NCBI GenBank assembly: GCA_000010565.1
Contig: AP009389.1
Span: 2,604,001 to 2,668,000, forward strand
Length of the DNA stretch: 64,000 nucleotides
Reading direction: 5' to 3'
From: Pelotomaculum thermopropionicum SI
GTDB lineage: Bacteria > Bacillota > Desulfotomaculia > Desulfotomaculales > Pelotomaculaceae
The notes beneath the pieces were generated by a model. That model made no database searches. It had not been told where the DNA came from and saw only the letters and a list, made by a program, of their open reading frames with translations. Shown one piece after another: positions 35,853 through 46,161 of this stretch. Made by a program: the position numbers and the translations under genes. Position 1 is the stretch's first letter; every line of letters begins with the position of its first letter.

Positions 35853-36611
35853 TTATATTCTTACCGGCACTCCCCTGGAGCGCAGGTATTCTTTTGCCTC
35901 CCTGATGGAATACTCGCCGAAGTGAAAAATTGAAGCGGCCAGGACGGCGTCCGCCTCACCCTCGGTCAGCCCCTCGTAAAGGTGTTCAAGGCTGCCCGCC
36001 CCGCCGGAGGCTATGACGGGAATATTTACGGCCCTGGCCACGGCCCTGGTCAGGGCCAGATCGTAGCCGTCCTTCGTCCCGTCCCTGTCCATGCTGGTCA
36101 GGAGGATTTCGCCGGCTCCCAGGAATTCGGCCTTTTTAGCCCACTCAACGGCGTCAATCCCGGTAGGAGTGCGGCCGCCGTGAATGTAAACCTCCCAGCT
36201 CTCCGGCCCGCGCTGCCTGGCGTCAATGGCCACGACGATGCACTGGCTGCCGAACCTGTTTGCAGCCTCTGTCACAAGCTGAGGGTCCTTCACCGCGGCG
36301 GTGTTTATCGAAACCTTGTCGGCACCGGCCGACAGAATGAACCTGATGTCCTCCAGGGTGCTTATGCCGCCCCCGACGGTAAAGGGGATGAACACTTCGC
36401 CCGCCGTGCGGTACACCATTTCCACGGTGGTCTTGCGCCCCTCGGCGGAAGCGGTGATGTCCAGAAATACCAGTTCGTCCGCCCCCTCGCGGTCGTAAAA
36501 GGCAGCCAGCTCGACCGGGTCACCGGCATCTCTAAGGTTTATGAAGTTTGTACCCTTGACCACCCTGCCTTCCGTTACGTCCAGGCAGGGGATGATTCTT
36601 TTTTGCAGCAT
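35853..36611 (-). CDS. hisF: Imidazole glycerol phosphate synthase, cyclase subunit
   Basis: This is a 252-residue TIM barrel. [20 protein letters not shown] holds the catalytic aspartate, FTVGGGIST and [16 protein letters not shown] the phosphate-binding loops, and [15 protein letters not shown] the second catalytic aspartate. It starts inside hisA (37-base overlap) with GGAGG 7 bases upstream. It uses ammonia from HisH to make IGP and AICAR; the AICAR joins the purine pathway at PurH. Confidence 0.96.
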   Translation of the reverse strand: MLQKRIIPCLDVTEGRVVKGTNFINLRDAGDPVELAAFYDREGADELVFLDITASAEGRKTTVEMVYRTAGEVFIPFTVGGGISTLEDIRFILSAGADKVSINTAAVKDPQLVTEAANRFGSQCIVVAIDARQRGPESWEVYIHGGRTPTGIDAVEWAKKAEFLGAGEILLTSMDRDGTKDGYDLALTRAVARAVNIPVIASGGAGSLEHLYEGLTEGEADAVLAASIFHFGEYSIREAKEYLRSRGVPVRI

Positions 36612-37354
36612 GCTCCTTCCTCCGCTTCCTCACCGCTGGCTATGGCCAGGGCTTCGCTCATTTTCACAGTACCGGCATAAAGGGCTTTGCCCATAATTAC
36701 CGCCTCGACGCCCAGAGGCTCCAGCTTTTTCAGCGCCCTCAGGTCTTCCGCGTTGGAAACGCCGCCCGAAGCAATCACCTTCAGGCCGGTGGCGGCGGCA
36801 AATTCCCGGATGGCCTCAAGGTTCGGCCCCCGCAGGGTGCCATCCCTCCTGATATCGGTGAAGACGGCCCTTTTTATGCCCAGCCTCTTCATCTCCAGGG
36901 CCAGCTCAACTGTGCCCTTGTCGACGGTCACCCCCCAGCCTTCTATGGCCACCCGCCCGTTGCGCCCGTCTATGCCCACAAGCACGGCTTCGCCGTAACG
37001 GGCGCACGCCTCTGCCACAAGCTGCGGCTTCAATATGGCCGCCGTGCCCAGGATCACCCGCGCCGCGCCCAGTTCCAGCAGGCGCTCCACCGCCTCCATG
37101 CTTCTGATGCCCCCGCCGACCTGCACGGGTATGCTTACCGCGGAAAGAATTTCCCCGATCACGTCAAGGTTTTTGGGCGCTCCCGAAAAGGCCCCGTCCA
37201 GGTCCACCACGTGCAGCATCCGGGCCCCCTGGGACTGCCACATGCCGGCCACGGCCACCGGGTCCCCGGAATAAACCGTTTCCCGGTCCAGCCGCCCTTC
37301 CACCAGGCGCACGCAATTTCCTTCCCGCAGATCAATGGCCGGGATAATCAGCAT
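36575..37354 (-). CDS. hisA: ProFAR isomerase
   Basis: This is a 259-residue TIM barrel with [45 protein letters not shown] and [13 protein letters not shown]. The two catalytic aspartates are in the first and third segments. The C-terminus has an extra cysteine/lysine tail ([14 protein letters not shown]) encoded in the overlap with hisF. It overlaps hisH by 7 bases. Confidence 0.95.
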   Translation of the reverse strand: MLIIPAIDLREGNCVRLVEGRLDRETVYSGDPVAVAGMWQSQGARMLHVVDLDGAFSGAPKNLDVIGEILSAVSIPVQVGGGIRSMEAVERLLELGAARVILGTAAILKPQLVAEACARYGEAVLVGIDGRNGRVAIEGWGVTVDKGTVELALEMKRLGIKRAVFTDIRRDGTLRGPNLEAIREFAAATGLKVIASGGVSNAEDLRALKKLEPLGVEAVIMGKALYAGTVKMSEALAIASGEEAEEGACCKKESSPAWT

Positions 37355-37959
37355 TTTTCTGCAATCCTCCCGAAGTTTTCCAGTATCTTCAGCCCCAGGG
37401 CGCTGCTTTTTTCCGGGTGAAACTGTATTCCATAAACGTTGTCCCTGCCAACCACCGCGGCAAAGCTCATCCCGTATTCGGCCGTAGCCAGAACCATCCT
37501 TTCATCCGCCGGAACCGCCGCGTAGGAATGAACAAAGTAGAAGGAGGAGCGGTCCGGTATTCCCTCCAGGAGCGGGTCGGCTTTTTTAATCTCGATCCGG
37601 TTCCAGCCCATGTGCGGCACTTTCAGCCCGCCCGGCAGGCGGCGCACAAGGCCGGGCAAGACTCCCAGGCCCCCGGTGTAGCCCCATTCTTCGCTGGCAT
37701 CGAAAAGAAGCTGATGCCCCAGGCAAATGCCCAGGAGCGGTTTTCCGGCTTCAATTGCCCGGTAGACGGCCTTGTTCATGGCCGAATAATGCAGGCTGGC
37801 CATCGCATCGGCAAAGGCCCCCACCCCCGGCAGCACCACGCCGCCGGCCTGATCCACCTGGTACGGATCCCTCACCACAACGGCCCGGACTCCCGCCTTT
37901 TCAAACCCCTTTTGAACGCTTCTGAGATTCCCCATCCCGTAGTCTATAATAGCAATCAT
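37348..37959 (-). CDS. hisH: Imidazole glycerol phosphate synthase, glutaminase subunit
   Basis: This is a 203-residue class I glutamine amidotransferase. The oxyanion region is GVVLPGVGAFADAM, the catalytic cysteine is in LLGICLGHQLLF, and His/Glu are in GIQFHPEKSS. It passes ammonia to HisF. It overlaps hisA by 7 bases. Confidence 0.96.
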   Translation of the reverse strand: MIAIIDYGMGNLRSVQKGFEKAGVRAVVVRDPYQVDQAGGVVLPGVGAFADAMASLHYSAMNKAVYRAIEAGKPLLGICLGHQLLFDASEEWGYTGGLGVLPGLVRRLPGGLKVPHMGWNRIEIKKADPLLEGIPDRSSFYFVHSYAAVPADERMVLATAEYGMSFAAVVGRDNVYGIQFHPEKSSALGLKILENFGRIAEKC

Positions 37960-37980
37960 TTTTTTATCTACCCGCCATTT

Positions 37981-38568
37981 TTATAAAGTGTCCTTGGTGG
38001 AAGGTATTCCCGTACCGCCGCTCATCCCGGCGGCTTCCTTCAAAGAGCAGGCAACCGCCTTGAAGATCGACTCGATGATGTGGTGGGTGTTGCTTCCGGC
38101 CAGAAGCCGGATATGCAGGTTAAACTCCCCGTTGACGGCCAGCGCCCTGAAAAACTCCTCGACCAGCTCGGTGTCGAAATCGCCGACCCTGGGCGACGGC
38201 ATGGCCGCGTCGAAAACCAGAAGCCCCCGGCCGCTCAGGTCCACGGCGGCCATGGTGAGGGCGTCATCCATCGGCACGATGGCATGACCGAAACGGTTTA
38301 TGCCGTTTTTGTCGCCCAGGGCTTTTTTAATTGCCTGCCCCAGGCAAACCCCCGCGTCCTCAACGGTATGGTGCCCGTCCACGGCCAGGTCTCCCTGGGC
38401 GGTCAGCTCCAGGTCGAAAAGGGAGTGCTTGGAGAAGGTCTGGAGCATGTGGTCGAAAAACGGCATTCCGGTATGCACCCAGTACACCCCGGTCCCGTCC
38501 AGGTTTAACGTCACGTTAACCTCGGTTTCTCTGGTCTTGCGCGTAACAAGACCGGTACGTTCAGACAT
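37981..38568 (-). CDS. hisB: Imidazoleglycerol-phosphate dehydratase
   Basis: This is 195 residues from ATG 38568 (GAAGGAGTG upstream); an in-frame stretch up to 38643 is not conserved. Manganese-binding histidine motifs are FFDHMLQTFSKHS, DGHHTVEDAG and SNTHHIIESIFKA. It is monofunctional, without the histidinol phosphatase domain of the enterobacterial enzyme. Confidence 0.95.
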   Translation of the reverse strand: MSERTGLVTRKTRETEVNVTLNLDGTGVYWVHTGMPFFDHMLQTFSKHSLFDLELTAQGDLAVDGHHTVEDAGVCLGQAIKKALGDKNGINRFGHAIVPMDDALTMAAVDLSGRGLLVFDAAMPSPRVGDFDTELVEEFFRALAVNGEFNLHIRLLAGSNTHHIIESIFKAVACSLKEAAGMSGGTGIPSTKDTL

Positions 38569-38644
38569 TAAGCTCACTCCTTCAAAAATAATAATTACAG
38601 CAAGGTAAATACGGTGCAGTTTTATCTGCCGGTTCCGGCGCAAA

Positions 38645-39724
38645 CTACGCCGGCCGGCCTAAAACTTCGCCCAGCTTTTCAATAAACAGTCTGTTTTCCT
38701 CAGCCGTGCCCACGGCCACCCGCAGGCAGCGGGAAAGGCCGGGGCCATCCACGTTCCGGACCAGCACGCCCCTTTCCAGGAGGCCGCCGTACACTTCCCC
38801 GGCCGGCATAGGGGTCCGGAACAGGATGAAGTTGGCCTGGCTTGGAAAGGCCTCCACCCCGGGCAGGGCGGAAAGCTCTGTAAAAAGCCTTTCTCTTTCC
38901 TCTAAAATTTTTTTTATTCTTTCCTTAAAAGGAGGCAGGTTTTCCATAACCACCCTGGCTGCAGCCTGGGAAAAGGCGTTCAGGTTGTAAGGCTGCTTTA
39001 CTTTTAAAAGCTCATTTATTACAGGCCGGCCGGCCAGCAGGTAACCCACCCTCAGCCCGGCCAGGGCAAAGGCCTTGGAAAAAGTGCGCAAAATGACGAG
39101 GTTGGGGTAGCGGTTCAACAGGGGGATGCAGGAGCGCCCGCCAAACTCGGCGTAAGCCTCGTCGACCACCACGATTGCCCCGGTGCTTTTCAGAATTTCT
39201 TCTATTTCTTCCGGCGGCGTGGCGTTGCCGGTAGGATTATTCGGGGTGCAGATAACGGCAATTTTTACCCCCGGCTCCCCGGCCGCCCGCTTCATGGCCT
39301 CGACATCTACCCTAAACCCGTCCAGGCGGGGCACCTCCACCTTTTCGCAGGAGGCTATCCGCCCGTGAATGCCGTACATTGAAAAAGTGGGCGTGGCAAT
39401 GGCAAACTTCGCCCCCGTGCCGAAGGTCAGCATGATGTTTAAAATCAGTTCGTCGGCACCGTTGCCCACCATTATGTTTTCTGGATCAACGCCGGTGTAG
39501 CCGGCCAGACTCTCCCTGAGCCTTCCCGCCGCCGCGTCGGGATAGCGGCTGAATTCCCGCGACCCCACTTCAGAAAGAATTGCCGTCAGTACTTCGGGGG
39601 GGAATCCGTAGGGGTTTTCGTTGGCGTCGAGCTTGACCACCTCCGGGTAATAGGGCGCCTCGTAAGGAGTCAGGGCTTTTAAATCTGCGCGCGCCAGGGC
39701 GGCAGCGTCGAACTCAGTATACAT
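38645..39724 (-). CDS. hisC: Histidinol-phosphate aminotransferase
   Basis: This is a 359-residue fold-type I PLP enzyme: [42 protein letters not shown] and the PLP lysine in [16 protein letters not shown]. It transfers an amino group from glutamate to imidazole acetol phosphate. A 2-base gap separates it from hisD. Confidence 0.95.
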
Positions 39725-39726
39725 TT

Positions 39727-41052
39727 CTATGAGCGCTCTCCTTTCCCTTTTTCCCTGCCGTACTTTTTCAGCCTTGCCTGCACGGCGCCGGCGTGGGCGA
39801 AAAGGCCCTCCACCCCGGCCAGCCTCATTACCGCCCCGCCCACCTGCTCCAGAGCCTCACCGGTGTAGGCAATCAGGCTGATTTTCTTCATGAATTCCTC
39901 CACCCCCAGGGGGGAGAAAAATCTCGCCGTGCCGCCGGTCGGCAGGATGTGGTTAGGCCCGGCCAGGTAGTCACCCACCGGCTCCGGCGAGTGGGCGCCA
40001 AGGAACACCGCCCCCGCATTCTCCACCCGGGAAAGCCAGCGGAAGGGTTCGGCCACCATCAGCTCCAGGTGTTCCGGGGCAAAGCGGTTGGCCAGGTCAA
40101 AGGCCTCCTCCAGATTGTTGGTTATGATGATGGCGCCATAGTTTTCCAGGGAGCTGGCGATTATTTCCTTCCGGGGCAGCAGGAAGGCCTGCCCTGCCAC
40201 CTCCGTTTGAACCTTCTGGGCAAGTTCCGGGCAGGGAGTAAGCACAACCGGGGAGGCCATTTCGTCATGCTCCGCCTGGGCCAGCAGGTCGGCCGCCACA
40301 AAAGCGGGGTCGGCGGTATTATCGGCAATGATCAGGACCTCGCTGGGTCCGGCAAGCATGTCGATATCCACCAGGCCGAACACCTGCTGCTTGGCCAGGG
40401 TAACGTAGCTGCTGCCCGGCCCGGTAATCTTGTCCACCCTGGGAACGGCGGCCGTTCCGTAGGCCAGGGCGGCAATGGCCTGCGCCCCGCCCATCCTGTA
40501 AATCTCATCTACTCCTGCTTCCGCCGCCGCCACCAGAGTGTAAGGGCTTACGGTGCCGTCAGAAGCCGGGGGAGTGGCCATAACTATTTCCTTTACGCCC
40601 GCCACCTTGGCCGGAACGGCGTTCATCAGCACCGAGGAAGGGTAAGAGGCCTTTCCGCCCGGGACGTAAATGCCCACGCGGCGCAGCGGCCGGATTAACT
40701 GGCCGAGAATGGCCCCCCCTTCCCCCGCCGTAATCCAGGAATGGCCAAGCTGTTTCTGGTGAAACGCGGTGATATTTTTAAGGGCCAGGCGCAAGGCCTG
40801 CAAGAATTCGTCATCCACCAGCCCGTAGGCCCGCTCGATTTCGCCGGCGGACACCTTCAACTGGTGCGGCAAAAGGCACGGGCCGCCAAAGCGGGCGGTG
40901 TACTCGCAAACCGCCTCGTCGCCTCTGTCCCGCACCGCCGCAAGCACTTCCGCCACCGCCGCAGCGGCCTCCGCCAGGCCGGGGCCGTTCCTGTGCATTA
41001 ACCTTTCCACGGCGGGGTCGCCGGACTGAAGAATCTTGATTAACGGAGCCAT
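39727..41052 (-). CDS. hisD: Histidinol dehydrogenase
   Basis: This is 441 residues from ATG 41052 with GGAGGGATTGGGAG upstream. Conserved regions: [61 protein letters not shown] (zinc and catalytic histidines) and FAPEHLEL. It does the last two NAD-dependent oxidations to histidine. It is the first enzyme gene of the operon. Confidence 0.96.
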
Positions 41053-41074
41053 CTCCCAATCCCTCCGGTTATCT

Positions 41075-41386
41075 CTATTCGGCTTTTGCAGAAGATGCCA
41101 GGCGCTCGAGCACCAGCTTATAGCCGTCCGCGCCGTAATTCAGGGCTCTTTTAACCCGGCTGATGGTGGCCGTGCTGGCGCCGGTCCGGCTGGCTATCTC
41201 CCCGTAGGTCCTGTTTGCCTGGAGCATCTTGGCCACCTCCAGCCGCTGGGCCAGGGATTTCAGCTCCGCCACCGTGCAGATGTCCTCAAAGAACCGGTAG
41301 CACTCGTCAATGTTCCGCAGAACCAGCACCGCCTCAAACAGCCTGTCCAGAAGCTCGTCCTTCAGCTTTCCAGAATACACAGGCAC
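41075..41386 (-). CDS. yerC: YerC/YecD-family TrpR-like regulator, probable his operon regulator
   Basis: This 103-residue protein belongs to the TrpR-like family: LFEAVLVLRNIDECYRFFEDICT, AELKSLAQRLEVAKML, and the HTH YGEIASRTGASTATISRVKRAL. It directly precedes hisD with a 22-base gap, so it is probably the first gene of the his operon. TrpR-like YerC proteins have been proposed as histidine-pathway regulators (HisR) in Bacillota. Autoregulation of this operon is inferred. Confidence 0.85.
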   Translation of the reverse strand: MPVYSGKLKDELLDRLFEAVLVLRNIDECYRFFEDICTVAELKSLAQRLEVAKMLQANRTYGEIASRTGASTATISRVKRALNYGADGYKLVLERLASSAKAE

Positions 41387-41462
41387 ACCCCCTGGCTTTA
41401 GTTATCTAACTTTTTAACATTTTAACACATTAAAGCCATTTAATCAAGAAAAAAATGACAAT

Positions 41463-41500
41463 GTGCCACTCCCCATTATTTCGCCTATGGTGAGTGGCAC
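41463..41500 (-). terminator. Hairpin after purD
   Basis: Perfect 9-bp arms GTGCCACTC (41463-41471) and GAGTGGCAC (41492-41500) lie 16 bases after the purD stop. The U-rich stretch (TTTTTTT) is about 10 bases beyond the stem, so termination is likely but not textbook. It separates the pur and his operons. Confidence 0.6.
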
Positions 41501-41515
41501 TTCACGGCGGTCCAA

Positions 41516-42790
41516 TTACCCGCTTAAATGTTTTAGCGCCTTTTTGCCTATGTCCCGGCGGTAGTGCATCCCTTCAAAGCTAATCTTCCCCGCTGCCGCA
41601 TAGGCCGCTTCGATGGCAGCAGGTATATCGGGCCCAAGGGCCGTCACGCCCAGCACCCGCCCCCCGGCCGTAACGGTTTCACCGTCCTTTTGGGCGGTGC
41701 CGGCATGAAAAACAACCACACCTTCCGGTATCTGATCGAGGCCGCGGATAACCTTGCCCTTCTCGTAAGAGCCGGGATAACCGCCGGAAGCCAGGACGAC
41801 GCAGACCGAGGCCTGTTTCTTCCACCTGATCTCCACGCGGTCCAGCCGGTTCTCCAAAACAGCTTCCATAATTTCCACCAGGTCGGTATCCAGCAGGGTC
41901 AGCACCGGCTGAGCCTCCGGATCGCCGAAACGGGCGTTGAACTCCAGCACCTTCGGCCCTTTTGGGGTAACCATCAAACCGGCGTAAATGACGCCGCGGT
42001 AAGTGCGCCCCTCGGCATCCAGGGCGCGGACTATGGGAACCAGGATCTCCTCCACGGTCCGCCGGTGCACCTCCGGGCTGTAAACCGGAGCCGGGGCGTA
42101 GGCCCCCATCCCGCCGGTATTGGGGCCCTGATCACCGTCGAAGACCCGCTTGTGATCCTGGGACGAGACCATGGGAACCACGTTGTACCCGTCGGTAAAG
42201 GCCAGTATGCTGACCTCCTCGCCCGTCAAACACTCCTCCACCACCACCCGGTCGCCGGCGCTGCCGAAGATCCTGTCCACCATGATCGAGCACACCGCAT
42301 CAAGGGCGGCCTGCTCATCCATTGCCACAATCACGCCCTTGCCGGCAGCAAGGCCGTCCGCCTTGACCACGCAGGGCGCGCCTTTCTGTTTTATGTAGGC
42401 GGCAGCCCGGTCCGGCCGGTCAAACACGGCGTAGTCCGCCGTGGGAATGCCGTATTTGGCCATGATCTCCTTGGCCAGCACCTTGCTCCCCTCAATTTCG
42501 GCCGCCGCCCGGGAAGGCCCGAAGATCCTCAGCCCGGCCTCCTGGAACAAATCGGCTATCCCCGCGTTTAGCGGCGCCTCGGGCCCGACCACGGTCAGGT
42601 CGATGCCCTTCTCCCTCGCAAAGTCCCTCAAGCCGGTTATGTCTTCGGCGCCGATATTGACGCAGGTTGCTTCCCGGGCAATACCGGCGTTGCCGGGGGC
42701 GCAGTAAACTTCCCTTACGCGGGGGCTCTGCCTTATCTTCCAGACCAGCGCATGCTCACGCCCGCCTCCGCCCACCACCAGCACTTTCAT
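41516..42790 (-). CDS. purD: Phosphoribosylamine-glycine ligase
   Basis: This is a 424-residue ATP-grasp enzyme: VLVVGGGGREHALVWKI, VVGPEAPLNAGIADLF, PCVVKADGLAAGKGVIVA, QDHKRVFDGDQGPNTGGMGAY and LEFNARFGDPEAQPVL. It forms GAR, step two of purine synthesis. Last gene of the pur operon. Confidence 0.96.
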   Translation of the reverse strand: MKVLVVGGGGREHALVWKIRQSPRVREVYCAPGNAGIAREATCVNIGAEDITGLRDFAREKGIDLTVVGPEAPLNAGIADLFQEAGLRIFGPSRAAAEIEGSKVLAKEIMAKYGIPTADYAVFDRPDRAAAYIKQKGAPCVVKADGLAAGKGVIVAMDEQAALDAVCSIMVDRIFGSAGDRVVVEECLTGEEVSILAFTDGYNVVPMVSSQDHKRVFDGDQGPNTGGMGAYAPAPVYSPEVHRRTVEEILVPIVRALDAEGRTYRGVIYAGLMVTPKGPKVLEFNARFGDPEAQPVLTLLDTDLVEIMEAVLENRLDRVEIRWKKQASVCVVLASGGYPGSYEKGKVIRGLDQIPEGVVVFHAGTAQKDGETVTAGGRVLGVTALGPDIPAAIEAAYAAAGKISFEGMHYRRDIGKKALKHLSG

Positions 42791-42876
42791 ACGCTTCCCT
42801 CCAAGCAGTATTCATTGGAAGCAGCTTTTAAGCCGCCGTTCTTTTCCGGGCTTGCCGGAACACCGGCCCCCACCGG

Positions 42877-44418
42877 TTAGTGCTTGAAATGCCTCATGCC
42901 CGTAAACACCATGGCCAGGCCGTGCTCATCGGCAGCCTTTATCGACTCCTCGTCCCGCACCGAGCCGCCGGGCTGGATTATTGCGGTTATGCCGCCCCTG
43001 GCCGCCTCCAGAACGGTATCGTTAAACGGGAAAAAGGCATCGGAGCCCATAACCGCCCCGCGGGCCTTCTCCCCGGCCTGCTGGAGGGCGATCCGGGCGG
43101 AGCCCACCCTGTTCATCTGTCCGGCACCCACGCCGAGAAGCTGGCGCCCCCTGGTTATCACGATGGCGTTGGACTTGACGTGCTTGACCACGGTCATGGC
43201 AAAAATGAGCTCTTCCATTTCTTCTGCGGTGGGCTGCCTTCTGGTCACCACTTTCAGCTCAGACCGGTTGAGCACCTCCCGGTCGGCCTCCTGCACCAGC
43301 AGGCCGCCGTTTACCTTCCTGAGCTCCAGGCGGTCGCTGGTCTGGCCGGTTATCGGCCCGGTTTCAAGCAGCCTCAGCGAGGCCTTTGCCTTCAGTATCT
43401 TCAGGGCATCCTCCGCAAAGCCGGGAGCTATGACCGCCTCCAGGAAAATTTTTGCCATCTCCGCCGCCGTCCCGGCATCCACCACCCTGTTCAAGGCCAC
43501 GATTCCGCCAAAGGCAGAGACGGGGTCGCCCTCGTAGGCCTTCCTGTAGGCATCCGCCAGGTTGGACGAGCAGGCGCAGCCGCACGGGTTGTTGTGTTTG
43601 ATGATGACCGCGGCTGGTTCGGCAAACTCCCGTACAAGCTCGAAGGCCGAATTAAGATCCAGGATGTTGTTGTAGGAAAGCTCCTTCCCCCACAACTGAA
43701 CGGCATTGCCCACGCAGGGGCCGGCCACCGCCGGATCGCGGTAAAAGGCCGCCTTCTGGTGGGGGTTTTCACCGTAGCGGAGCTCCTGCGCCCGCCTGAC
43801 CGAAATGTTCAAAGTGGGCGGAAAGAGCTCTTTGCCGCCGTGCAGCCCTTCCAGGTACGAAGCGATGGCGGCGTCGTAAGAGGCGGTGTGGGCAAAGGCC
43901 TCCAGGGCTAGCGACAACCTCAGCTCGCCGCTCACCTCGCCCTGGCGGAGAGCTTCCAGAACCTCGTCATAGCGCTCCGGGTTAACAACGACCAGCACAT
44001 TCTGAAAGTTCTTGGCTGCGGAGCGAACCATGGCGGGGCCGCCTATGTCGATGTTTTCGACAGCTTCTGCCAGGGTAACGCCCGGCCTGGCCACGGTTTC
44101 CCGGAAAGGATACAGGTTTACCGCTACCAGGTCGATGGGCTTGATGTTGTGCTCCTCAAGCTGGCCCAGGTGCTCCCGGTTGCGCAGGGCCAGAATGCCG
44201 CCGTGCACGCCGGGGTGCAGCGTTTTCACCCTGCCGTCCAGGATTTCGGGAAAACCGGTCACATCGGAAATATACGTTACCGGCACCCCGGCCTCCCGCA
44301 GGGTTTTAGCCGTACCGCCCGTGGAAATGACCTCGACTCCCAGCTCTACCAGGCCGCGGGCAAATTCGACCACCCCGGCCTTGTTCGACACGCTGATCAG
44401 GGCGCGCCTGACCTCCAT
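42877..44418 (-). CDS. purH: Bifunctional AICAR formyltransferase/IMP cyclohydrolase
   Basis: This is a 513-residue protein. The IMP cyclohydrolase domain lies at about 1-145 ([47 protein letters not shown]). The AICAR transformylase domain follows, with catalytic KHNNPCG and the C-terminal [16 protein letters not shown] and [10 protein letters not shown]. It completes IMP synthesis and also uses AICAR released by HisF. Confidence 0.96.
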   Translation of the reverse strand: MEVRRALISVSNKAGVVEFARGLVELGVEVISTGGTAKTLREAGVPVTYISDVTGFPEILDGRVKTLHPGVHGGILALRNREHLGQLEEHNIKPIDLVAVNLYPFRETVARPGVTLAEAVENIDIGGPAMVRSAAKNFQNVLVVVNPERYDEVLEALRQGEVSGELRLSLALEAFAHTASYDAAIASYLEGLHGGKELFPPTLNISVRRAQELRYGENPHQKAAFYRDPAVAGPCVGNAVQLWGKELSYNNILDLNSAFELVREFAEPAAVIIKHNNPCGCACSSNLADAYRKAYEGDPVSAFGGIVALNRVVDAGTAAEMAKIFLEAVIAPGFAEDALKILKAKASLRLLETGPITGQTSDRLELRKVNGGLLVQEADREVLNRSELKVVTRRQPTAEEMEELIFAMTVVKHVKSNAIVITRGRQLLGVGAGQMNRVGSARIALQQAGEKARGAVMGSDAFFPFNDTVLEAARGGITAIIQPGGSVRDEESIKAADEHGLAMVFTGMRHFKH

Positions 44419-44460
44419 TCTTCATCCCTCCAGTGAAGGAAGCGGCCCTCCGTAAATTCT

Positions 44461-45087
44461 TTAAGAAGAGGGCTGCTCTTCTTTAATTGATACTTTTCTG
44501 CCGTTGATCTGCAGCCGCCCGGAGGCAAAAAGCTGAATGGCCTGAGGGTAAATCCTGTGCTCCTGTTCAAGAATGCGGGCCGCCAGGGTATCCACATCAT
44601 CGCCCTCCAGCACCGGAACGGCCGCCTGAATGATAATGGGGCCTGTGTCGATCCCCTCGTCGACAAAGTGAACCGTGCAGCCGCTGATCTTCACCCCGTA
44701 CTCCCAGGCCTGCCGCTGGCCGTGCAAACCGGGAAAGGACGGCAGCAGGGCGGGATGAATGTTCATGATCCTGTTCGGAAAGGCTTCGAGCATCACCCTG
44801 CCTACAATCCTCATGTACCCCGCCAGGCAGACCAGGCCGACCTCGTACCGGTTCAAAATGTCCACCAGCACTTTCTCGTAGTCTTCCTTCGAGTTAAATT
44901 TCCCGGGATCGACGAACTCGGCCGGGATGCCGGCCTTTCGCGCCCTTTCCAGGGCGAAAGCATCCTCCTTGTCGCTGATCACCACAGCAACCTCCGCGTC
45001 AATCCTGCCTGCTGCGGCAGCGTCCATGATGGCCTGAAGGTTGGAACCCCGCCCGGAAGCCATGACGCCCAGGCGCAATTTTTTCAC
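44461..45087 (-). CDS. purN: GAR transformylase (10-formyl-THF dependent)
   Basis: This 208-residue protein shows LGVMASGRGSNLQAIMD, LAGYMRIVG, then the catalytic Asn/His/Asp in MNIHPALLPSFPGLHG and VDEGIDTGPII. It is immediately followed by purH and preceded by purM with almost no gap. Confidence 0.95.
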   Translation of the reverse strand: MKKLRLGVMASGRGSNLQAIMDAAAAGRIDAEVAVVISDKEDAFALERARKAGIPAEFVDPGKFNSKEDYEKVLVDILNRYEVGLVCLAGYMRIVGRVMLEAFPNRIMNIHPALLPSFPGLHGQRQAWEYGVKISGCTVHFVDEGIDTGPIIIQAAVPVLEGDDVDTLAARILEQEHRIYPQAIQLFASGRLQINGRKVSIKEEQPSS

Positions 45088-45088
45088 C

Positions 45089-46150
45089 CTATTTTCCTCC
45101 TTTGCCTCGCATGTAATTTACCCCGCTCTCGCCCTCAGCCACTTCACCGATAAGATAGCTCTTTTCGCCCGCAGCCGCCAGGTAAGCCATTACAGCTTCC
45201 GCCTGCCCGGCCGGAACGACCATTGCCAGGCCTATGCCCATGTTGAAGGTGCGCAGCATCTCGGCCTCCGAAACCCCGCCGGCCTCTCCGATCAGTTCAA
45301 ACACCGGGGGCACCGGCCACTTTCCCAGGAAGATGTTAACCGCCGTACCGGGCGGGAGGATGCGGGGAATGTTTTCGGTCAGGCCGCCCCCGGTGATGTG
45401 GGCCAGCCCCTTTACGGTAAAGTGGTTCAAAAGCGGCAGGACGGCCTTTACGTAAATCCTGGTGGGCTCCAGCAGTTCTTCCCCTATGGTGCGCCCCAGC
45501 CGCTCAACATATGTATCCACCCCGTAACCGGCCATTTCCAGCAGCACCTTGCGGGCAAGGGAATAGCCGTTGCTGTGCAGGCCGGACGAGGGAAGGCCGA
45601 TCACCCTGTCGCCCGGAACGATGCTGCGGCCGTCAATAATCCGGCCGCGCTCCACCACTCCCACGGCAAACCCGGCCAGGTCGTACTCCTCCGGGCCGTA
45701 GAAGCCCGGCATCTCCGCCGTTTCGCCGCCGATCAGGGCGCAGCCGGCCCGGCGGCAGCCTTCCGCCACACCGCTTACAATTGCCGCCACCTTCTCCGGA
45801 ACCATCCGGCCTACCGCCAGGTAGTCCAGGAAGAACAGCGGCTCGGCCCCGTGCACGAGAATATCGTTTACGCACATGGCCACGGCGTCGATGCCAACGG
45901 TGTCATGCCGGTCCATCAGCATGGCCACCCGCAGCTTGGTGCCCACCCCATCGGCGCCGGACACCAGCACCGGCTCTTTATACCTGGCCGGATCAAGCGC
46001 AAACAGCCCGCCAAAGCCCCCTATATCGGCCAGGACCTCCGGCCGGAAGGTGCTCCGCACGGCGTCCCGGATCAGGCGCACCGCCTGGTTTCCGGCTTCA
46101 ATGTCCACCCCTGCGTCAGCATAGGTAAGTCCTTTATTCCGCCCGGGCAT
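45089..46150 (-). CDS. purM: AIR synthetase (phosphoribosylformylglycinamidine cyclo-ligase)
   Basis: This is 353 residues from ATG 46150, with GAGGAGGAG upstream; an in-frame start at 46165 overlaps purF and lacks a site. Conserved parts: [64 protein letters not shown] and [16 protein letters not shown]. It needs FGAM, whose synthase genes are not in this operon. Confidence 0.95.
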   Translation of the reverse strand: MPGRNKGLTYADAGVDIEAGNQAVRLIRDAVRSTFRPEVLADIGGFGGLFALDPARYKEPVLVSGADGVGTKLRVAMLMDRHDTVGIDAVAMCVNDILVHGAEPLFFLDYLAVGRMVPEKVAAIVSGVAEGCRRAGCALIGGETAEMPGFYGPEEYDLAGFAVGVVERGRIIDGRSIVPGDRVIGLPSSGLHSNGYSLARKVLLEMAGYGVDTYVERLGRTIGEELLEPTRIYVKAVLPLLNHFTVKGLAHITGGGLTENIPRILPPGTAVNIFLGKWPVPPVFELIGEAGGVSEAEMLRTFNMGIGLAMVVPAGQAEAVMAYLAAAGEKSYLIGEVAEGESGVNYMRGKGGK

Positions 46151-46161
46151 AAAACTCCTCC

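Noticed and set aside
41387-41515. Histidine T-box before the his operon
   Set aside because: Only the purD hairpin and AT-rich promoter-like sequence are present; no T-box motif.
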